From positions 106,031,545 to 106,095,544 of the forward strand of contig OU015495.1 in the NCBI GenBank assembly GCA_907164885.2: 64,000 bases of DNA. The letters are read 5' to 3'. The notes below the pieces were generated by a model. That model was not told where the DNA came from. It saw only the letters and a program-made list of their open reading frames with translations, and searched no databases. Numbering within the stretch: position 1 is the first letter of the stretch; each line of letters begins with the position of its first letter. The translations under genes and the position numbers were made by a program. Source of the DNA: Dolomedes plantarius (Eukaryota; Arthropoda; Arachnida; Araneae; Dolomedidae). Below, one piece after another: positions 11,154 through 24,736 of the stretch.

Positions 11154-12208
11154 TCACTTACAGTCCCATATGTAAACCTTTCACCTTTACGCCAAGTTAT
11201 CGAGCCAGCAAAAAATATAGAAAAAATGCGTAGACACTTTCCAACTGCTGTGTCAGTAAAAACGACTGTAAGACATTAATATTTCCGAGCATCCCTGAAT
11301 TTAATATCACTCAGTGAGTCACGTAATACCGCTTCTTGGAAACATAAGATCATTGCAAAAATGCGTAAGCATCACTTTTGGCATCAACGGGACATTTCTC
11401 AAAAAATTCAAAAGAACATACAATTGCAAAGATACAAAGTTTGAAACTTTCAAAATATATTTTTCAAGCTGCCGGTGACATAAAGAAGCATTTAAAAAGC
11501 AATGGTGAGCAAATGCTGCTTTTTAGGAAAGCCGTGGGTGCTCGTGTTTTTTCAGTCACGGTTTCTCTTAACGTTCTCTCGTGGATTTACTATAGCATTA
11601 CATTCTTCTATAGCGAATGTTTTTTTTAACATCACGAACAAAAAAACAGGAAATAAAAAATGCAATTTTCTTAAAAATGTTTCTCGCATTTAAGCTATAA
11701 TATCCCTTTTAGGTTTTTATTTTGTATTTATAGTCAGAAATCCAGGATTGAAAATATGTAAAGATAAATGATCACAGAGAAAATACTGTTGTTCAGTTTT
11801 GGTATAGTATTATGTTAAATAATTTGAATTATATAAACGTTTTCTTTTCTTTTCTTGACGTTAGAGTCTATAAGATACATTCCGTGTTGTCTCAAATAAT
11901 GTTACATTCTTTTCGGATTAAACAGAGAAGCAGGGAAGGGGGTACCAGGGTCTATTTGGGTCTTTAATATACAGGGTACGACAGAATGGACTTCCAACAT
12001 TTCCGGAAGTAATAAAAAACGAACGAAACAGTTACCAGAAAAAGCTTTATATTTTCGAAAAGTAATGACAATCTAGTTTTTTTCCTCTTAAAAAAGACTA
12101 AAAACCCTCTCTAAACTCATGGCGCAACAGTCCGCTGTGAACCAAGGCCGGTGGTACCATCTCCGCTTTCTAGACCGTGGGCCCCTTCAGCGGGCCCTTC
12201 CGCTGAAA
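11154..12208. other. No gene seen
   Basis: Frames at 11378-11629 and 11502-11693 overlap and have no recognisable domain. TACAGGGTACGACAGAATGG near 11968 resembles a single mariner-type terminus, but I found no partner. The end of the stretch (12183-12207) has two inverted CCCTTC/GCTGAA pieces like the neighbouring MITE terminus. Confidence 0.45.
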
Positions 12209-12212
12209 TTAA

Positions 12213-12803
12213 CCCTTCAGCGGGCGCGCTAATTTTTGGTACACCAGCAGGCGTGCGTTGCATAAAGTGCAACGTCTCTTTCAACCTTGATTATTCCTTT
12301 TGTAATAAACTTTCTTTTTTCAAATTGAAAATATTAATTCTCCGTTTTATGACAAGATATAAGATGTTGATAATATTGAGATATGTTTATAATTAAAGGC
12401 CAAAGAATGCAGATACAATCGCCTTATTTCAAAACTGTCTGGTTTAATGCATCTAAGGGCAACTTGCGAATCGATTCCTATTAGGTCCAAAACCCTAAAA
12501 AACAATGAGATTGTCCATATTTGTGATATGCGGAATACCGTGTAATACCGTGCACATTTGATTTACTACATGAACTCATAATTTTGTCGTATTGCAATCC
12601 AGTATAATCTCTGGTTTACCAAGGTTAAATCACGATTAACAATGAATGAAAGGGAATACAAGGGTCAGAATATCAGACCTGCATTAGAAAGAGTGTAGCT
12701 ATAAATAGAAACTGCTTAGAAGATTCAAACCTTACTTGTAAAAACACACCATTCAAAATTACGAGAATGTTGCACTTTCTACACAGGCGCGCCCGCTGAA
12801 GGG
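12213..12803. mobile_element. TTAA-flanked (piggyBac-like) MITE (591 bp)
   Basis: TTAA at 12209-12212 is followed by CCCTTCAGCGGGCGCGC. The right end has the inverted GCGCGCCCGCTGAAGGG followed by TTAT (a one-base-changed TTAA). TTAA targets and CCCT...AGGG termini are typical of piggyBac-mobilised elements. Non-coding. Confidence 0.78.
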
Positions 12804-12845
12804 TTATATGACATTCTTAACACGCTTGAGATTTCTTGATTATTT

Positions 12846-12942
<97 letters not shown>
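12846..12942. repeat. (CA)n(TA)n microsatellite
   Basis: A CA run followed by a long TA run. Confidence 0.95.
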
Positions 12943-12943
<1 letters not shown>

Positions 12944-14211
12944 CACGTAACACTCACAAACAACGCCACATATAACACCACGAACGAAATTATATAAAGC
13001 TAATTTAAATTGCTACTACACTTCTTAAACCACTTACGAGGCAGGCTCCACAAAACCTCATCTCTTCACCACTGCCTACGCAGAACTCTCTCTCAACCCT
13101 TTTTTTGCACTTTGAACTCTCCTACGTGTGTCAGATGACCTGCCGAAAAAGCCTTACGTAATATGAATGGCATCGCCTGACATCACATCCATTATGCCAC
13201 ACCATGTACTATCACAGTTAGATTAACAAAAATAAACTACTCTGCCTCCTCTTTCCAAAAAGTCATTGGAATTTACTTTCTTTATAAAATTTCATTTGAA
13301 TCACTTTATAAGAAATTAAAGAGAAAAAATGCTTCATATATTTGTTCTCCAAATCACTTTAAAGATTTGTATACGATATTGTTTTAAAAATTTAAAATAA
13401 TTTTATGAACCATTACCGTTCGAGATCTTTAAAAAGATCGGTCTTAAAAATCTTTTTTTTGGGGAATGACATAAAAAAAATTTTGAGGATTGGAATTCTG
13501 AGGCAGAGAGATGTGCCTCCCACACATACACACGCACGCAGTTACAGGAAGAAAAAAAAAGAGGACGCTAAAGATTTAGTTTTCAAATAAAACGCATGAT
13601 ACTGAAAAAAAATTCCTTTTCCCTTTTTTATTTTCTTTTCTCGTTAATGAAGTTTAAAAGTTTTTTTCCTTTCATTATTTTTCTTTCATCAAAAAAAATT
13701 AGCGAAAGGAAATCAGGAGGAAAATAAGAATCGATTTTAAATATTCCTGAAAATTTTTTATGTTTAACGTTTTGCGAAATTTTTCGATTTTACTTAAGAC
13801 TCGCACTGCATTTAACAAGTGGTTAAATTTTACGTTTCAGATGAGGAAGTATTATCATAAAGAATAAATAAAGAAGCCCATCCTGGCGAATTAAAAAAAA
13901 AGATATTTCTATGTAGCTCTAAAGAGGAGAGTCTCACAGGCAAGAATTTTCCCAGAGGCACAGAGTTAGGGAGGTAGGTTCTCATCTCTGTGATTTAGTC
14001 TGTTATCTCTAGTGATACAACCGTCTTCTGAGTAAATATTGAAAAATATTTTGAGCGCTGATTATCAAAATAAACTTAAATGTGGAATATTAAAATGGAA
14101 TAAAATTTATGAAAAGTTCTATCAGAGGGATCGAGTTTCCTGCCTAAAAGAACCAAAAGTGAAATGACAATAATATCACCATCTTTTATAGTCTATCTTT
14201 AATAGTCTATA
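12943..14211. other. No gene seen; possible old LTR at 12.95-13.22 kb
   Basis: On the minus strand 13220-12950 begins TGTGATAGTACATGG and contains a moderately GC-rich stretch of the kind seen in LTRs. No TG...CA pair with a target-site duplication could be fixed, so I do not call it. The rest is AT-rich; the frame at 13405-13590 is unrecognised. Confidence 0.35.
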
Positions 14212-14219
14212 GTCTATAC

Positions 14220-14868
14220 CAAGGATTCCCAACAGGGTCCAGATGGACCCCTTTGGGGTAGATGGAAGTTTAAAAAGGGTCTATAGTATTCCAGGGGTCT
14301 ATTGGGGGTCTATGATAAATTTTCTGTTTTAAAATTTAATTAATGTTTTAGGAATGTAATTATTAGAGAATAATATCCGTTTTAATATGTATAAATACAG
14401 ATTTGCATAAGGCGGAGTGATCCATGCATCTAGAGTAGGATGTCATGACGTTTTTGTATATGCCTCGAATGCTGCCATCGGCTTTTATTTGTGTACCAAC
14501 ACTAGGCAGATTTGGGGAAATCCACTGGACCTTAAACAGCACATGGGTCCTCCTGATTCAACCATGAGAAGCAGTTTCGTTTTTTCTCTTGGCGATGTTT
14601 GTGCAATTACAATCTGTGTTCGTTCATACTTCTGAAATTAAAAATTAAAATAGTACAAAATAATAAAACATAAACCTAATAAACCAATTTTTCTAATTTT
14701 TTGTTCATATTCTTAGTCAAATTGATATCTTTAAGTGTATTGTGGGCAATTAATAATATTATAATTATATTGTATGCTGTATATTACAGAGAAAATGTGA
14801 ATGAGGTCGAGGAAGAAAATCATTCTTTTAAAAGGGGTCGATGTAGGAAAAAGGTTGGGAACCCCTTG
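14220..14868. mobile_element. hAT-like MITE (649 bp)
   Basis: Left end CAAGGATTCCCAAC and right end, complemented, CAAGGGGTTCCCAAC, each followed by a GGGTC/GACCC-rich stretch. TCTATAC flanks both sides (14213-14219 and 14869-14875), but TAGTCTAT-type words recur for about 60 bases around the site, so the duplication is less certain than for the 5.2 kb MITE. A 72-codon frame inside has no recognised domain. Confidence 0.75.
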
Positions 14869-14876
14869 TCTATACC

Positions 14877-15552
14877 TTTAATAATCTTTTATAGTCTACC
14901 TTTATAGTCTGTCTTAAACGTCTATCTTTTACAGACGTTTAGAATTTATTTGCAACCGTTAAAAAAGATTTGCTTTTTATTGAAAATTCAATTTCTAAAT
15001 CTATTTTTAATCCATTGAATCAAATGAGCTCCTATATCTGAAGATCTGTGCAAATGTCGTTTTGCTGAGTAACTGAATCTGAGAGTATTTGGAGGCAAAA
15101 TACAGAATGAGAGAAATACCCGTACTGTTATGATGTTCCTTTTTCTAATGTCATTTGCTCATTTTCTGTATTTTGCACCTTTATGCCATGTCCTCCAACC
15201 ATTAGAAAATTTAAAAAAAGTCTCAAGAAAAAGTCATTTTTAGTGAGATTTTTCATAAAAATCTTATTGTTAAACCCCGGTGTAATAGAATAGTTGGGTA
15301 ATGTTGAAACTATTGTTTCAATTTAAGCAAATTGTTCTATCAATAGGCATCAAAGTGCAATATATGCATGCTTTTATCAGAATAATTACTTCCCCACTGA
15401 GTCTCAAAAATTGAGATAAAGCTTAGTGTTTTGGTATTTTAGATATATGATAGCTATTTATTATCTGCTTATGGTGTTATCATTAAAAGGTCTTCAAAAT
15501 TTGAATGCATCTGATTTCATATATCACCCCCTGCATCAATTATACATTTAAT
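14877..15552. other. No gene seen
   Basis: Low-complexity TAGTCTAT/TCTTTTA words at the start, then AT-rich unique-looking sequence. Confidence 0.5.
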
Positions 15553-16303
15553 AAGGGGACTCACGACCCTTAAGTCGAGGAAATAAGGCATATTTTCATA
15601 CTCTTTGACTCTTTGTAACTATTCCAATTTACTCCCAATATTTCCAAACTTTTTGTATATGATAAATTGATATAATTATTTTAATAAACAAATTTTCAAC
15701 TCTCAAAATAATTTAAACAATTTTTTTAAAAATGCTTTAGATATACCTTGTTTTTTAAGTATTTTTATTGTATACTGGCTTGCGCGCAGAACTATGAAAT
15801 TAATTTTACACTTAAATGTATAATTCCTGTTTTATATTTAAAATAAATAATTCAAAATACAATTGAACATAAAACATTCAACATTAACATATTTTTTCAA
15901 TTTTTTTAAAACTGCTCAAAATATACATAAAATTTCCTTAATTATTTTCATTATTTACCCCTGAAAAAATAACAAAATGTGCAGTGATTGCAATATTTCT
16001 AGTTCAGACGCAATAAAATAACATGATTATGCAGTGATAAAAATTTCATGGAATTATGTTTCTTAGTTTTTGAGATATCAGTTGCGGAATGATGCAAAAT
16101 TACATTTTGAGAAAAATGAGTTTAAAATTTTTCTTACCATAAACTTCATCAGTAATTAAATATTTAGAATATCAAAAACTCCAGAACTAAGCGGAATATT
16201 TTCATACGGTTTGCTTTATTTTGTTCAGAAATGATGAGGCTTTAACATATATTTTTTAAAAAAAATCGAATGTTTTAAAGATTTAAGGGTAGTGAGTCCC
16301 CTT
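15553..16303. mobile_element. MITE of the AAGGGGACT family (751 bp)
   Basis: Begins AAGGGGACTCACGACCCTTA and ends with the inverted GGGTAGTGAGTCCCCTT. The inside is AT-rich and non-coding, with the word TTGCGCGCA near 15780. Related structures lie at 22.29-23.02 kb and, as a partial copy, 48.6-48.89 kb. Superfamily unknown; possible flanking words are too AT-rich to call a duplication. Confidence 0.6.
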
Positions 16304-16991
16304 TTAAATACAAATGCATAAAATTCTGATCTAGCAAATTCATAGGAGGCATAAAATAGTTGCATCTTTTCGAAGTAGGTCTCATGCCATCTCATTTGCA
16401 ATATATCCTATTTACGTAATAAAAAACTCCGAGTTGTCCGTAACTCAAAACAGAAGAAACAGGTTAACGGTATTTCGGGTTAACGATATTTCTACGAATA
16501 CTGTTAACCTGAAATAAGTAAAAACAGAGTAAAAAAAACTTGACTAAAATCAGATATAAGAGTTACCGAATTATAGGTATTTTTAAGGTGCAGTTCATAT
16601 TAAGTATCATTAGACGTCTTGTTTAGGGGGCACTTAATTTTTTGCTAACGTCCGATGAAAAGATGTCATCTATTGATTATCCCTCAGACAAAAATAATAT
16701 TTTAAGCCTGGAAGATTTGGCAAGGAACCACCAACTTGGAATAAAAACATGAACAGTAGCCAATCGAAGAGTCGTATATTTATTTATAAACGCGAAAACA
16801 GATTTATCTCATGTTTATTTACGGCTGCACAAAACTGTTTTGTATTAAGAAAAATGATGCTTGTTTGGTATTGTGGTTCCAAATCGAAGAAGGAAAAAAA
16901 GATGGAAAGTGTTTGGGTATTTTTTAAACATGGCAAACCAAACAAAAATATTGTCATCAAAAGCTTTCTTTGTTAAGCGCAAATTCTTTCC
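16304..16991. other. No gene seen
   Basis: Contains a 75-codon frame (16749-16976) that is Lys/Phe-rich and unrecognised. No terminal repeats found. Confidence 0.5.
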
Positions 16992-17035
16992 TTAAGGCTG
17001 TTGTGTACTAACCCTATTGGATTCGCTTACCTCAA

Positions 17036-17976
<941 letters not shown>

Positions 17977-18356
17977 TGTTAATATATGGAGAAAATTTGT
18001 CCAAGAATTGCCGACTTGGATTGAAAGATTTTTTAAAAATTTTTTCTCCGTAATAGAGAAAGGAGTTTCACACCTTCGGGCATTTTTCGTTTAAAAAAAT
18101 GCAAATAATATTTTAAAATTTAAATTATTCGGGAAAAAATCTGGTTTAGTGTGTTTTAAAAGCTGATAAAGTCCTTTGGTGGACGAAATTTATAAAATAA
18201 ATCCTGTTGCAAGGAGCAGAAAAGTTCAGGCTATCTCAAAATACCATTTTTATTGGATTATCAGTATTTATGTAGCTGTAAATAGAAGACACATTTTCTC
18301 CCTAGGTTAACAATGAGGGGAGCGAACCAAGTAGGGTTAGTACACCGCAGCCTTAA

Positions 18357-18884
18357 TGATTACGATTCATAAATAAACTCAAATCACGGAGAACAAGAAT
18401 GAATTGAGAGACTTAAATAAACAATTTCAAGGTAATCCTTCGTTTTAGCGAATTAGAAGATCCCACGGGCTACAGGATTAGTAACACATTACTAATCTAC
18501 ATATCTACACATCCAAGCATTACATTAAACAATGGATGTCATCAAATTTAATACCAATAAGTAAGAGCCACAGATTAAAAAAAAAATAAGAATGTTTCTT
18601 CGAAGAATTATAAAAGTGCAATAAGAGGATTGAAACGGGTAATGAGATATTCAAATCTCCGTTCAAAAATGCATGTAAATAATACGCGAAAAATTAATTT
18701 AAACAAGCGTTAATAAGCAGCGTATTCTTATCCCATGAGCGGAAACATTTTTATTTAATTTTAGAATTTGAACATTACATACTGATATTTAAAGAGATTA
18801 GATAAATGAATTATTAATCATTTTCTATAAGCTGAGTTTTTTTTAAAAAAAATGTACGAAATGAGAATGAACTTTTTAAATATA
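18357..18884. other. No gene seen
   Basis: AT-rich sequence between R3 copy 1 and the next mariner-like remnant. Nothing recognised. Confidence 0.5.
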
Positions 18885-19014
18885 CAGCATGTCCGAGAAA
18901 GATCTTAATTTTTCTAAACATTAATAACAAAAATACGAACAGGTTGAATGAAATGCAGTTTGCGGAATAAAGAAATTTAACAGATTTTTTCTAGTAACAA
19001 TACTTGATAGAATG

Positions 19015-19620
19015 TTTCCCGAACGATGGATTGGTCACGGAGGACCAATACCTTGGCCTCCGCGATCGTCCGACATAATTCCACTAGATTTCTTTTTGTG
19101 GGGGTTACGTTAAAAACATTGTTTATCGAACACCCGTTTCTGATATTTCCGTTTCAAAGGAAAGGATACAATTTGCAATCCCCACTATTACACTGCGAAT
19201 TTAAAAAAAAAAAGAGAAATTCAGATAGTCCTTCTAACGAAACTACCGCGGGTTATTAACGTAATATTACTTATCGTTGTTTACCTCTTTTGTATGTATA
19301 TATGTATGTATGTGTTATGTATATATGTATCTATATATGTACGTATGTATATATATACATATATGTATGTCAAAATTTTAACGCATTTTGGCACTTTTCT
19401 GTTTAACTGTCTACTGCTTGCCCAAGCGATACAGACTGGGTATGAAGGGCTGTCAAAATCATATCTCGCGACGCAGGACATCTGAAATTTTGCTTTCTGG
19501 AGGATTGATATGGAGGAACGTAATTCTACGTAAAAACACCAGGCGTTAAAATCGACCACAGACTCAACATTCTTCGTGCTCTAACGGAGCTCGCGTAGAG
19601 CTACATTGAAGGTACTGTAA
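19015..19620 (+). pseudogene. Mariner-like transposase C-terminus, split by R1
   Basis: The plus strand reads PERWIGHGGPIPWPPRSSD then IIPLDFFLWG (third acidic residue in the LDFFLWG block), a frameshift near 19110, then KNIVYRTPV and continuing to about 19205. After the R1 insertion (19208-19549) the frame resumes with VKIDHRLNILRALTE near 19551-19600, the usual C-terminal end of this DDE family. First and second catalytic residues are deleted. Clearly dead. Confidence 0.75.
19208..19549 (+). repeat. R1 interspersed repeat, copy c (complete)
   Basis: The most complete R1 copy. Its limits can be set by the interrupted transposase frame on both sides: an A-rich start followed by AAATTCAGATAGTCC, and an end near TAATTCTACGTAAAAACACC. 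It contains its own TATG/TA microsatellite. This copy serves as the empty-site reference for the Ginger insertion in copy b. Confidence 0.8.
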
Positions 19621-19876
19621 AAAAACAACGGTTGGATTTCTTCATTCTTTCGCCGCAAACTGCATTTCATTTGACCTGTTCATATATTTGCTATTAATCT
19701 TTAGAAAAATAAAGATATTTGCCGAACACGCTGTTTATCATAGAAAACTCTATTTTATTTTAATACTTCATTTCTTCAGATAATTACACGCTTGGTCAGT
19801 AGTTAGAAAAAGGGACATTGATTCGATTCGTGCCTCGCCAATAATTTGACTTTAAAAGGGAAGCGTAAAAGATTAA

Positions 19877-20018
19877 CCCTGCTGTGGGAACATCTGCCTG
19901 TCAGGCAGCTATGGTTTCTGTATTCAACGGATAGATTGATATAGATATTACATCTATATCTGCCTTCAAGGCAGATGTTCCCACTAAGCGGGAAAAGAAT
20001 CATGTTGCCACCGAAGGG
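19877..20018. mobile_element. Short piggyBac-like MITE (142 bp)
   Basis: TTAA at 19873-19876 and 20019-20022. The termini are CCCTGCTGTGGGAACATCTG and, inverted, CAGATGTTCCCACTAAGCGG with the last bases GAAGGG. Inner GCCTGTCAGGC and GCCTTCAAGGC words are each palindromic. Too short to code for anything. Confidence 0.85.
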
Positions 20019-20126
20019 TTAAGGTCATTATTTACGTGATATTTGAATGTGAAACCTGTTATTTAGTCGGACAGACACGATCAGTTAAAATTATTATGAA
20101 ACAGCTTAAAACTAAACATATTATAT

Positions 20127-20739
20127 TGTACCAACTTCGTGGTACGGGGAAAATTAAAATCTACAAGTGAATTTCAAATACAACAGAAATAAATCATGTC
20201 AGTTACCACAAATTGAGAAACAGAGGAAATTTATATAAACAGCAGAACATAGATAACATAGAATCTTCTTTTACACAAGTAACAGCAGTAGAGGACAATA
20301 TTACTGCAAATCTTCGCTGAAATTAACAATCCTCAGCACCTACACATTCCACTCTTACAGCAGGAATCTCAAGTTTTAGAACACATACAATAATACAATT
20401 ATTATAGCACTTAATAGTAAACTTATACGACCTTTTTCACCAAAGATCCGTAGAACCCTATTCCAAGAAAATACCTCTCTCTACACCGAGAGAACTTGAA
20501 CTTCCCAAGAAAACGCTCACCTAGCTCTTCAAGAACTACGCTTAAACTCAATTACTGTTCTAAAACCCTATTAATCTCGTACAACAAAAACCCGCGTTGC
20601 CACACTACACAACCAAACGATTTTCCAACAATCAACCTAATATCCAGATTTATCACTTACTCCTTGGTTTTAATTCCACAACTCCGGAAACATCGCACTT
20701 TGGCGATAAAACGCCAAATTGGCTCCCAAACATGTAACA
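20127..20739 (-). mobile_element. Solo LTR (613 bp)
   Basis: On the minus strand it begins TGTTACATGTTTGGGAGCC and ends GAAGTTGGTACA. Both sides are flanked by ATAT (20123-20126 and 20740-20743), a 4-bp target-site duplication. No polyprotein is attached, so it is a solo LTR, probably of a Gypsy- or BEL-type element. An ATTTATTTC stretch near the minus-strand 3' part may be the polyadenylation region. Frames crossing it are incidental. Confidence 0.68.
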
Positions 20740-20743
20740 ATAT

Positions 20744-22287
20744 TGTGAGTTGCGAATAGCCTGCAAGTACTGACAGCATCGAAATTCGCAAACCTTAGAA
20801 TTCGTGAGACTTTGCAACAGCAGAAATTGACTCATTTTAAATGATTTTTTTAAAAAAGTTTTCCTCCACGACTGATAATGCATTTCCAAATAATGTATCG
20901 TTGTACGTTTAAAACGAATATCTTTTAAACAAGGTGAGATTGAAACTCCCGAAGAGAAAGAGCTTAGAATCATCGAACAGTTTTGAGCCAGAAAACATGA
21001 AAAATGCATTTAAGAATATGCTGAGTCTGGGTTAGGTGGAAAATCTCACAATGGCAGCAATCTCGCTCCCAGAGACAAAGCGTTGAAAAAAAATCGCGGT
21101 TTCTTTTAAAGCCACGAATGTCCCAAAGAATTGCCATCCGCCACTCAAAAAGGTGTTTACGATGCAGCAGTTAAAAAAACGTACGATACAACAAAAAGAG
21201 ATATAAATAAAGTTGAAAAAAGGAATAAGCACTATCATCAATTTATGTTTGCTCGAAAGTAAAATTTAAAACAGCCCTCTAAGCGGCTTTTCTTTCTTGG
21301 TTTAATCAATACGACTCAAAAACGCCCCATTTTTTTGGCCAAGTTACTTTTTCTTTTAATCTATTAGAAAGAGAAATGATAAAGGTAGAATTTAATGGTC
21401 GATTATTATTATTATTTTTTTTTTCGTTTTTGGTATTTCCGCCGTCTTATCATCTAAATTTTTGCAAAATGAAAAAAAAGGTTTATTTATAAATATTCTG
21501 GAGCTTTTTCACTGTAAAAAATGTTTGAGGCACTTCATTTTATATCAGTGCAACCAAGTGTACGCTCCTATCCATTTGTAACTTTTTTTCCCGTTCGCGG
21601 TCGGAATTTTTCCCGGTGTAATCAGTGTTTGTGATGTATATAGGTCGATGTAATGGATTCGTCAATATCTCGAACAATCTGCCATCGCTTATCTTTATTT
21701 AACACACAGATCCAATAATGTTTGTATAAACATCCTATAAGTTGGGATGAAGATATATTAAGGCGACATTTATTTTCGTTCGTGATCTCATAAAATAGCA
21801 TTATGAAAAAAGTAATTGTATAGAAAATTGTTATTAATGTGTTTTCTCTCATAGGAAGGTTTCCATAGAATTACTTATAACTGATGCATTGAAGGTGAAT
21901 TTTTTTTAACACTTAAACGGAAGTCACAATTGAAACTAACACTTTTAGCTAAACCGTTCATTATGGGGAGGTTGTTATGAAATTATTTGCACTTTGCGTT
22001 CCCACTTACCTTTTCTAGTGATTAGTGACTTACAATTTCAAGAAACATACAAAAAAAAGATATTGCCTCATGAATTTATTTTTCAACATAGAAAGATTAA
22101 AAAACTTGATTAGAAATGGAGTTTTAAAGACATTAAACCTTCGCCGAAACATAACACTGTTTTTCGTTCATTTTTCCAGAATGACTTTAAAACTCCCAAA
22201 ATTCGTAAATTTTAGATTTGACAGATACGAAGGAGTCATCTATGAATGAGTAAATGCAACTTATATTTCTATGTTAAGAACCTTGCA
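20744..22287. other. No gene seen
   Basis: About 1.5 kb with several 60-76 codon frames on both strands (for example 21032-21241 and 21622-21852, minus). None has a recognisable domain or signal beyond hydrophobic AT-rich codons. Confidence 0.5.
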
Positions 22288-23015
22288 TTAGGTGGGAGAT
22301 CACCTTTGCCCTCGCACAAATACACTGATTTTACTACGAAGCTAAATGTGTTGTCAAACAGTTAATTTGTAATTAATTTAAACTAATTTTTTAGGGGGAA
22401 ATATACAAAGCTTTATTTGAAAACAAAAGCAGAATTGTTGGGAGATTATTGGAAATTATTTTATGTAAAGCAAAATTGTTTTATAAATAATGAATCGTAG
22501 ATCAATGCATTGCGCGCAGATTATTTAAAAACTATAAGAGAGTATATATTAAATTATTTGTATATATGCTATCCATAGGTTATAATTTAATCTACCCTTA
22601 AAATAATTACCCCATTTCACATAAAAAAATTATCAGGCAAATTTATTCTAATGTACAAGAAATATAAATTGTTTAAAAAAAATTGCTGTAAAAAAATTAG
22701 TAATATGTGCTTACCTAAATACAGTAGAAATTGTATAAACATACTGGATATACATGTATACAAAATTTTAGTAATTTGTAAGCATTAGTTTTGAAGAAAT
22801 AGTGTGCACAAGTTTGAAAATAACAGTTTTTAGAAATTAGCCATTTAAAGTATCTATAAATTACTTTACTATTAGCTTTCTACATTTGACCATAAAATCG
22901 GTTCTAATTGTGGTATTCACTTCATTTTTTAAAGATTCCTTACATTCCGTTATGCAAAATTAAATCATAATGAAAAAATAGTTTTTGAAAGTTTTAAGGT
23001 AATCTCCTCCCTTAG
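22288..23015. mobile_element. Possible MITE related to the AAGGGGACT family (728 bp)
   Basis: Left TTAGGTGGGAGATCACCTT pairs with the right end, complemented CTAAGGGAGGAGATTACCTT. The inside is non-coding and has the word TTGCGCGCA near 22511, like the 15.55 kb MITE. The ends are imperfect, so the limits may be off by several bases. Confidence 0.5.
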
Positions 23016-23101
23016 TCGAAATACCTAACTTTGAGTAGGGGTACGTAAATTTCGCAAAAAAAAATAAAAATTACAATATAAAAAATTTTGCATTTATTTT
23101 C

Positions 23102-23102
23102 C

Positions 23103-23174
<72 letters not shown>
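23102..23174. repeat. (TC)n(AC)n(TA)n compound microsatellite
   Basis: Three dinucleotide runs in series. Confidence 0.95.
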
Positions 23175-23177
<3 letters not shown>

Positions 23178-24117
23178 TCAAAATTTCGCACTTAAAAAAA
23201 ATTTACAATTTTACGTACTTGGTTAGGTAAGTATCAATATTCTTAATTAAAAGCTAACTTTGTAGTAGTCTCCCCATTCGCTTCCTTAAGTCTAGCAATC
23301 AGTAATAAGCAAATTTCGAGATCGTGATCTCTCAGTTAAAGACCGTATATGGTCTTAGATAAGTAATTATGTTAATAAATTATTATACTATTATTACCTA
23401 ATTTCGCTTAAAAAAACGTTTATCACCGAGTTTTTGCCTAAAAGTAGTAAAAAAAAAATTTTTTTACATTTATTCGCTCACATCGGCAAATTTCGCATCT
23501 ATTTCGTAAATACGAAAATTACGTAGCCATAAGTATGAGCCAACCAGTGGGTATGAGAAAAAAATAGAGAACTAGAGGTGGACGTGTTGCCAAGTTTACG
23601 GCGTTTATTGGGCGATCGGAATAAGGGATTCCTTATTTTTTGGGGGTGCATGAAACAAGGAATTTTCCCTATTCACAAACTTTTTACTGTTTATAAAGAA
23701 TATTGAACCGTAAGAATGTAAAAAAGATTAAGTAATCCTCATCGGCTCACTAATATTAGTTCTTTTGCCTACAGAAGCAAGAATCGAAATTACAACCTAT
23801 GGAGTTCGAACTTCTTAACATCTAATCCAGGATATACGAGTTATATTCTTGTGCACTATCCCAGAAATTTATAAAACTAGCCGCTGCGCGACCAGCATGG
23901 TCGCTTTTAGTTTTACATTTTCTTTTGCAAAACACACTCAACTGAAAGTAACATATGCAAGGAACGTTACCATTATCTTTCATCATAAATATTCGTTGTC
24001 AAGGAGTATTCTCTATAAGGGTGATTCTAAAACATCGTTATGAAAAAATGGGAATTTCCATTATTTCAGAACAGAGTTAAAAATAAGACTGAGAAACCCA
24101 ACACCAATGATTTTAGA
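23175..24117. other. No gene seen
   Basis: AT-rich. A frame at 23849-24043 is unrecognised. GAAGTTCGAACTCC on the minus strand near 23800 looks like a polymerase III B box, but no A box convinced me. Confidence 0.45.
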
Positions 24118-24118
24118 A

Positions 24119-24313
24119 ATTACATCCCTCTCTGTATGTACTACTTTTCAAAATTAAGATATCTATACTTTATCATTACAACAAATAAGAACTTGTAGGG
24201 GAAAAATATAAAATATAGTGTAGATTACACCACTCTCTGTATGTACTATTGTTCATAATTCAGATATCTACACTTAATCATATAAAATAATAAATTGTCG
24301 GGAAAATTTGTTC
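24119..24313. repeat. Tandem duplication, unit about 105 bp
   Basis: The block CTCTCTGTATGTACTA is followed each time by AGATATCTA and a TGT(A/C)GGG word, with about 105 bases between starts. The units are clearly diverged. Confidence 0.7.
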
Positions 24314-24670
24314 ACTTATAAAATGGAGTAAAAATTCAGCAAGTACTGAAAAAAGTGTAGAAAACTGACTATTACTGGCAGTCGGTTGTTTTGCCGGCGA
24401 CGGTTAAGCCTGATCTCGCGATCATTTATGCTCTCTCTTTCACGCCTCTCTCTTAATGAATTATTTATTCTTCGCTTTGTTTCTTGAGACTGTTCCCATT
24501 TTCACTTGATCGTGGAGCTCGCTTTCGAGCATTCCTGATTTCAGTGCGTAAATCCATGTTGACACGCATTTGAAAATTGCAGACGGCTGATAATGTTTAC
24601 ATCTGGTTGTTGCAGCCGTTGCCATTCAGAGTGTAGAAATATCGTCAATTTTTGTGCCGCATACCTACGC

Positions 24671-24736
<66 letters not shown>

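Larger units (their letters stand above)
18885..19733 (+). mobile_element. Mariner-like element remnant with nested R1
   Basis: TA (18883-18884) precedes CAGCATGTCCGAGAAAGATC. The right end carries the inverted partner starting, complemented, CAGCGTGTTCGGCAAATATC and ending at 19733. The inverted repeats run for about 80 bases, up to the shared GAAATGCAGTTTGCGG. The expected right-hand TA has become TT. Inside is only the C-terminal part of a transposase, itself split by an R1 copy. Confidence 0.78.

Noticed and set aside
12943..13230. LTR of a retrotransposon
   Set aside because: Composition is suggestive, but no TG...CA limits with a target duplication could be fixed.
20653..21009. 118-codon minus-strand frame
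   Set aside because: It runs from flanking DNA into the solo LTR, so it cannot be one conserved protein.
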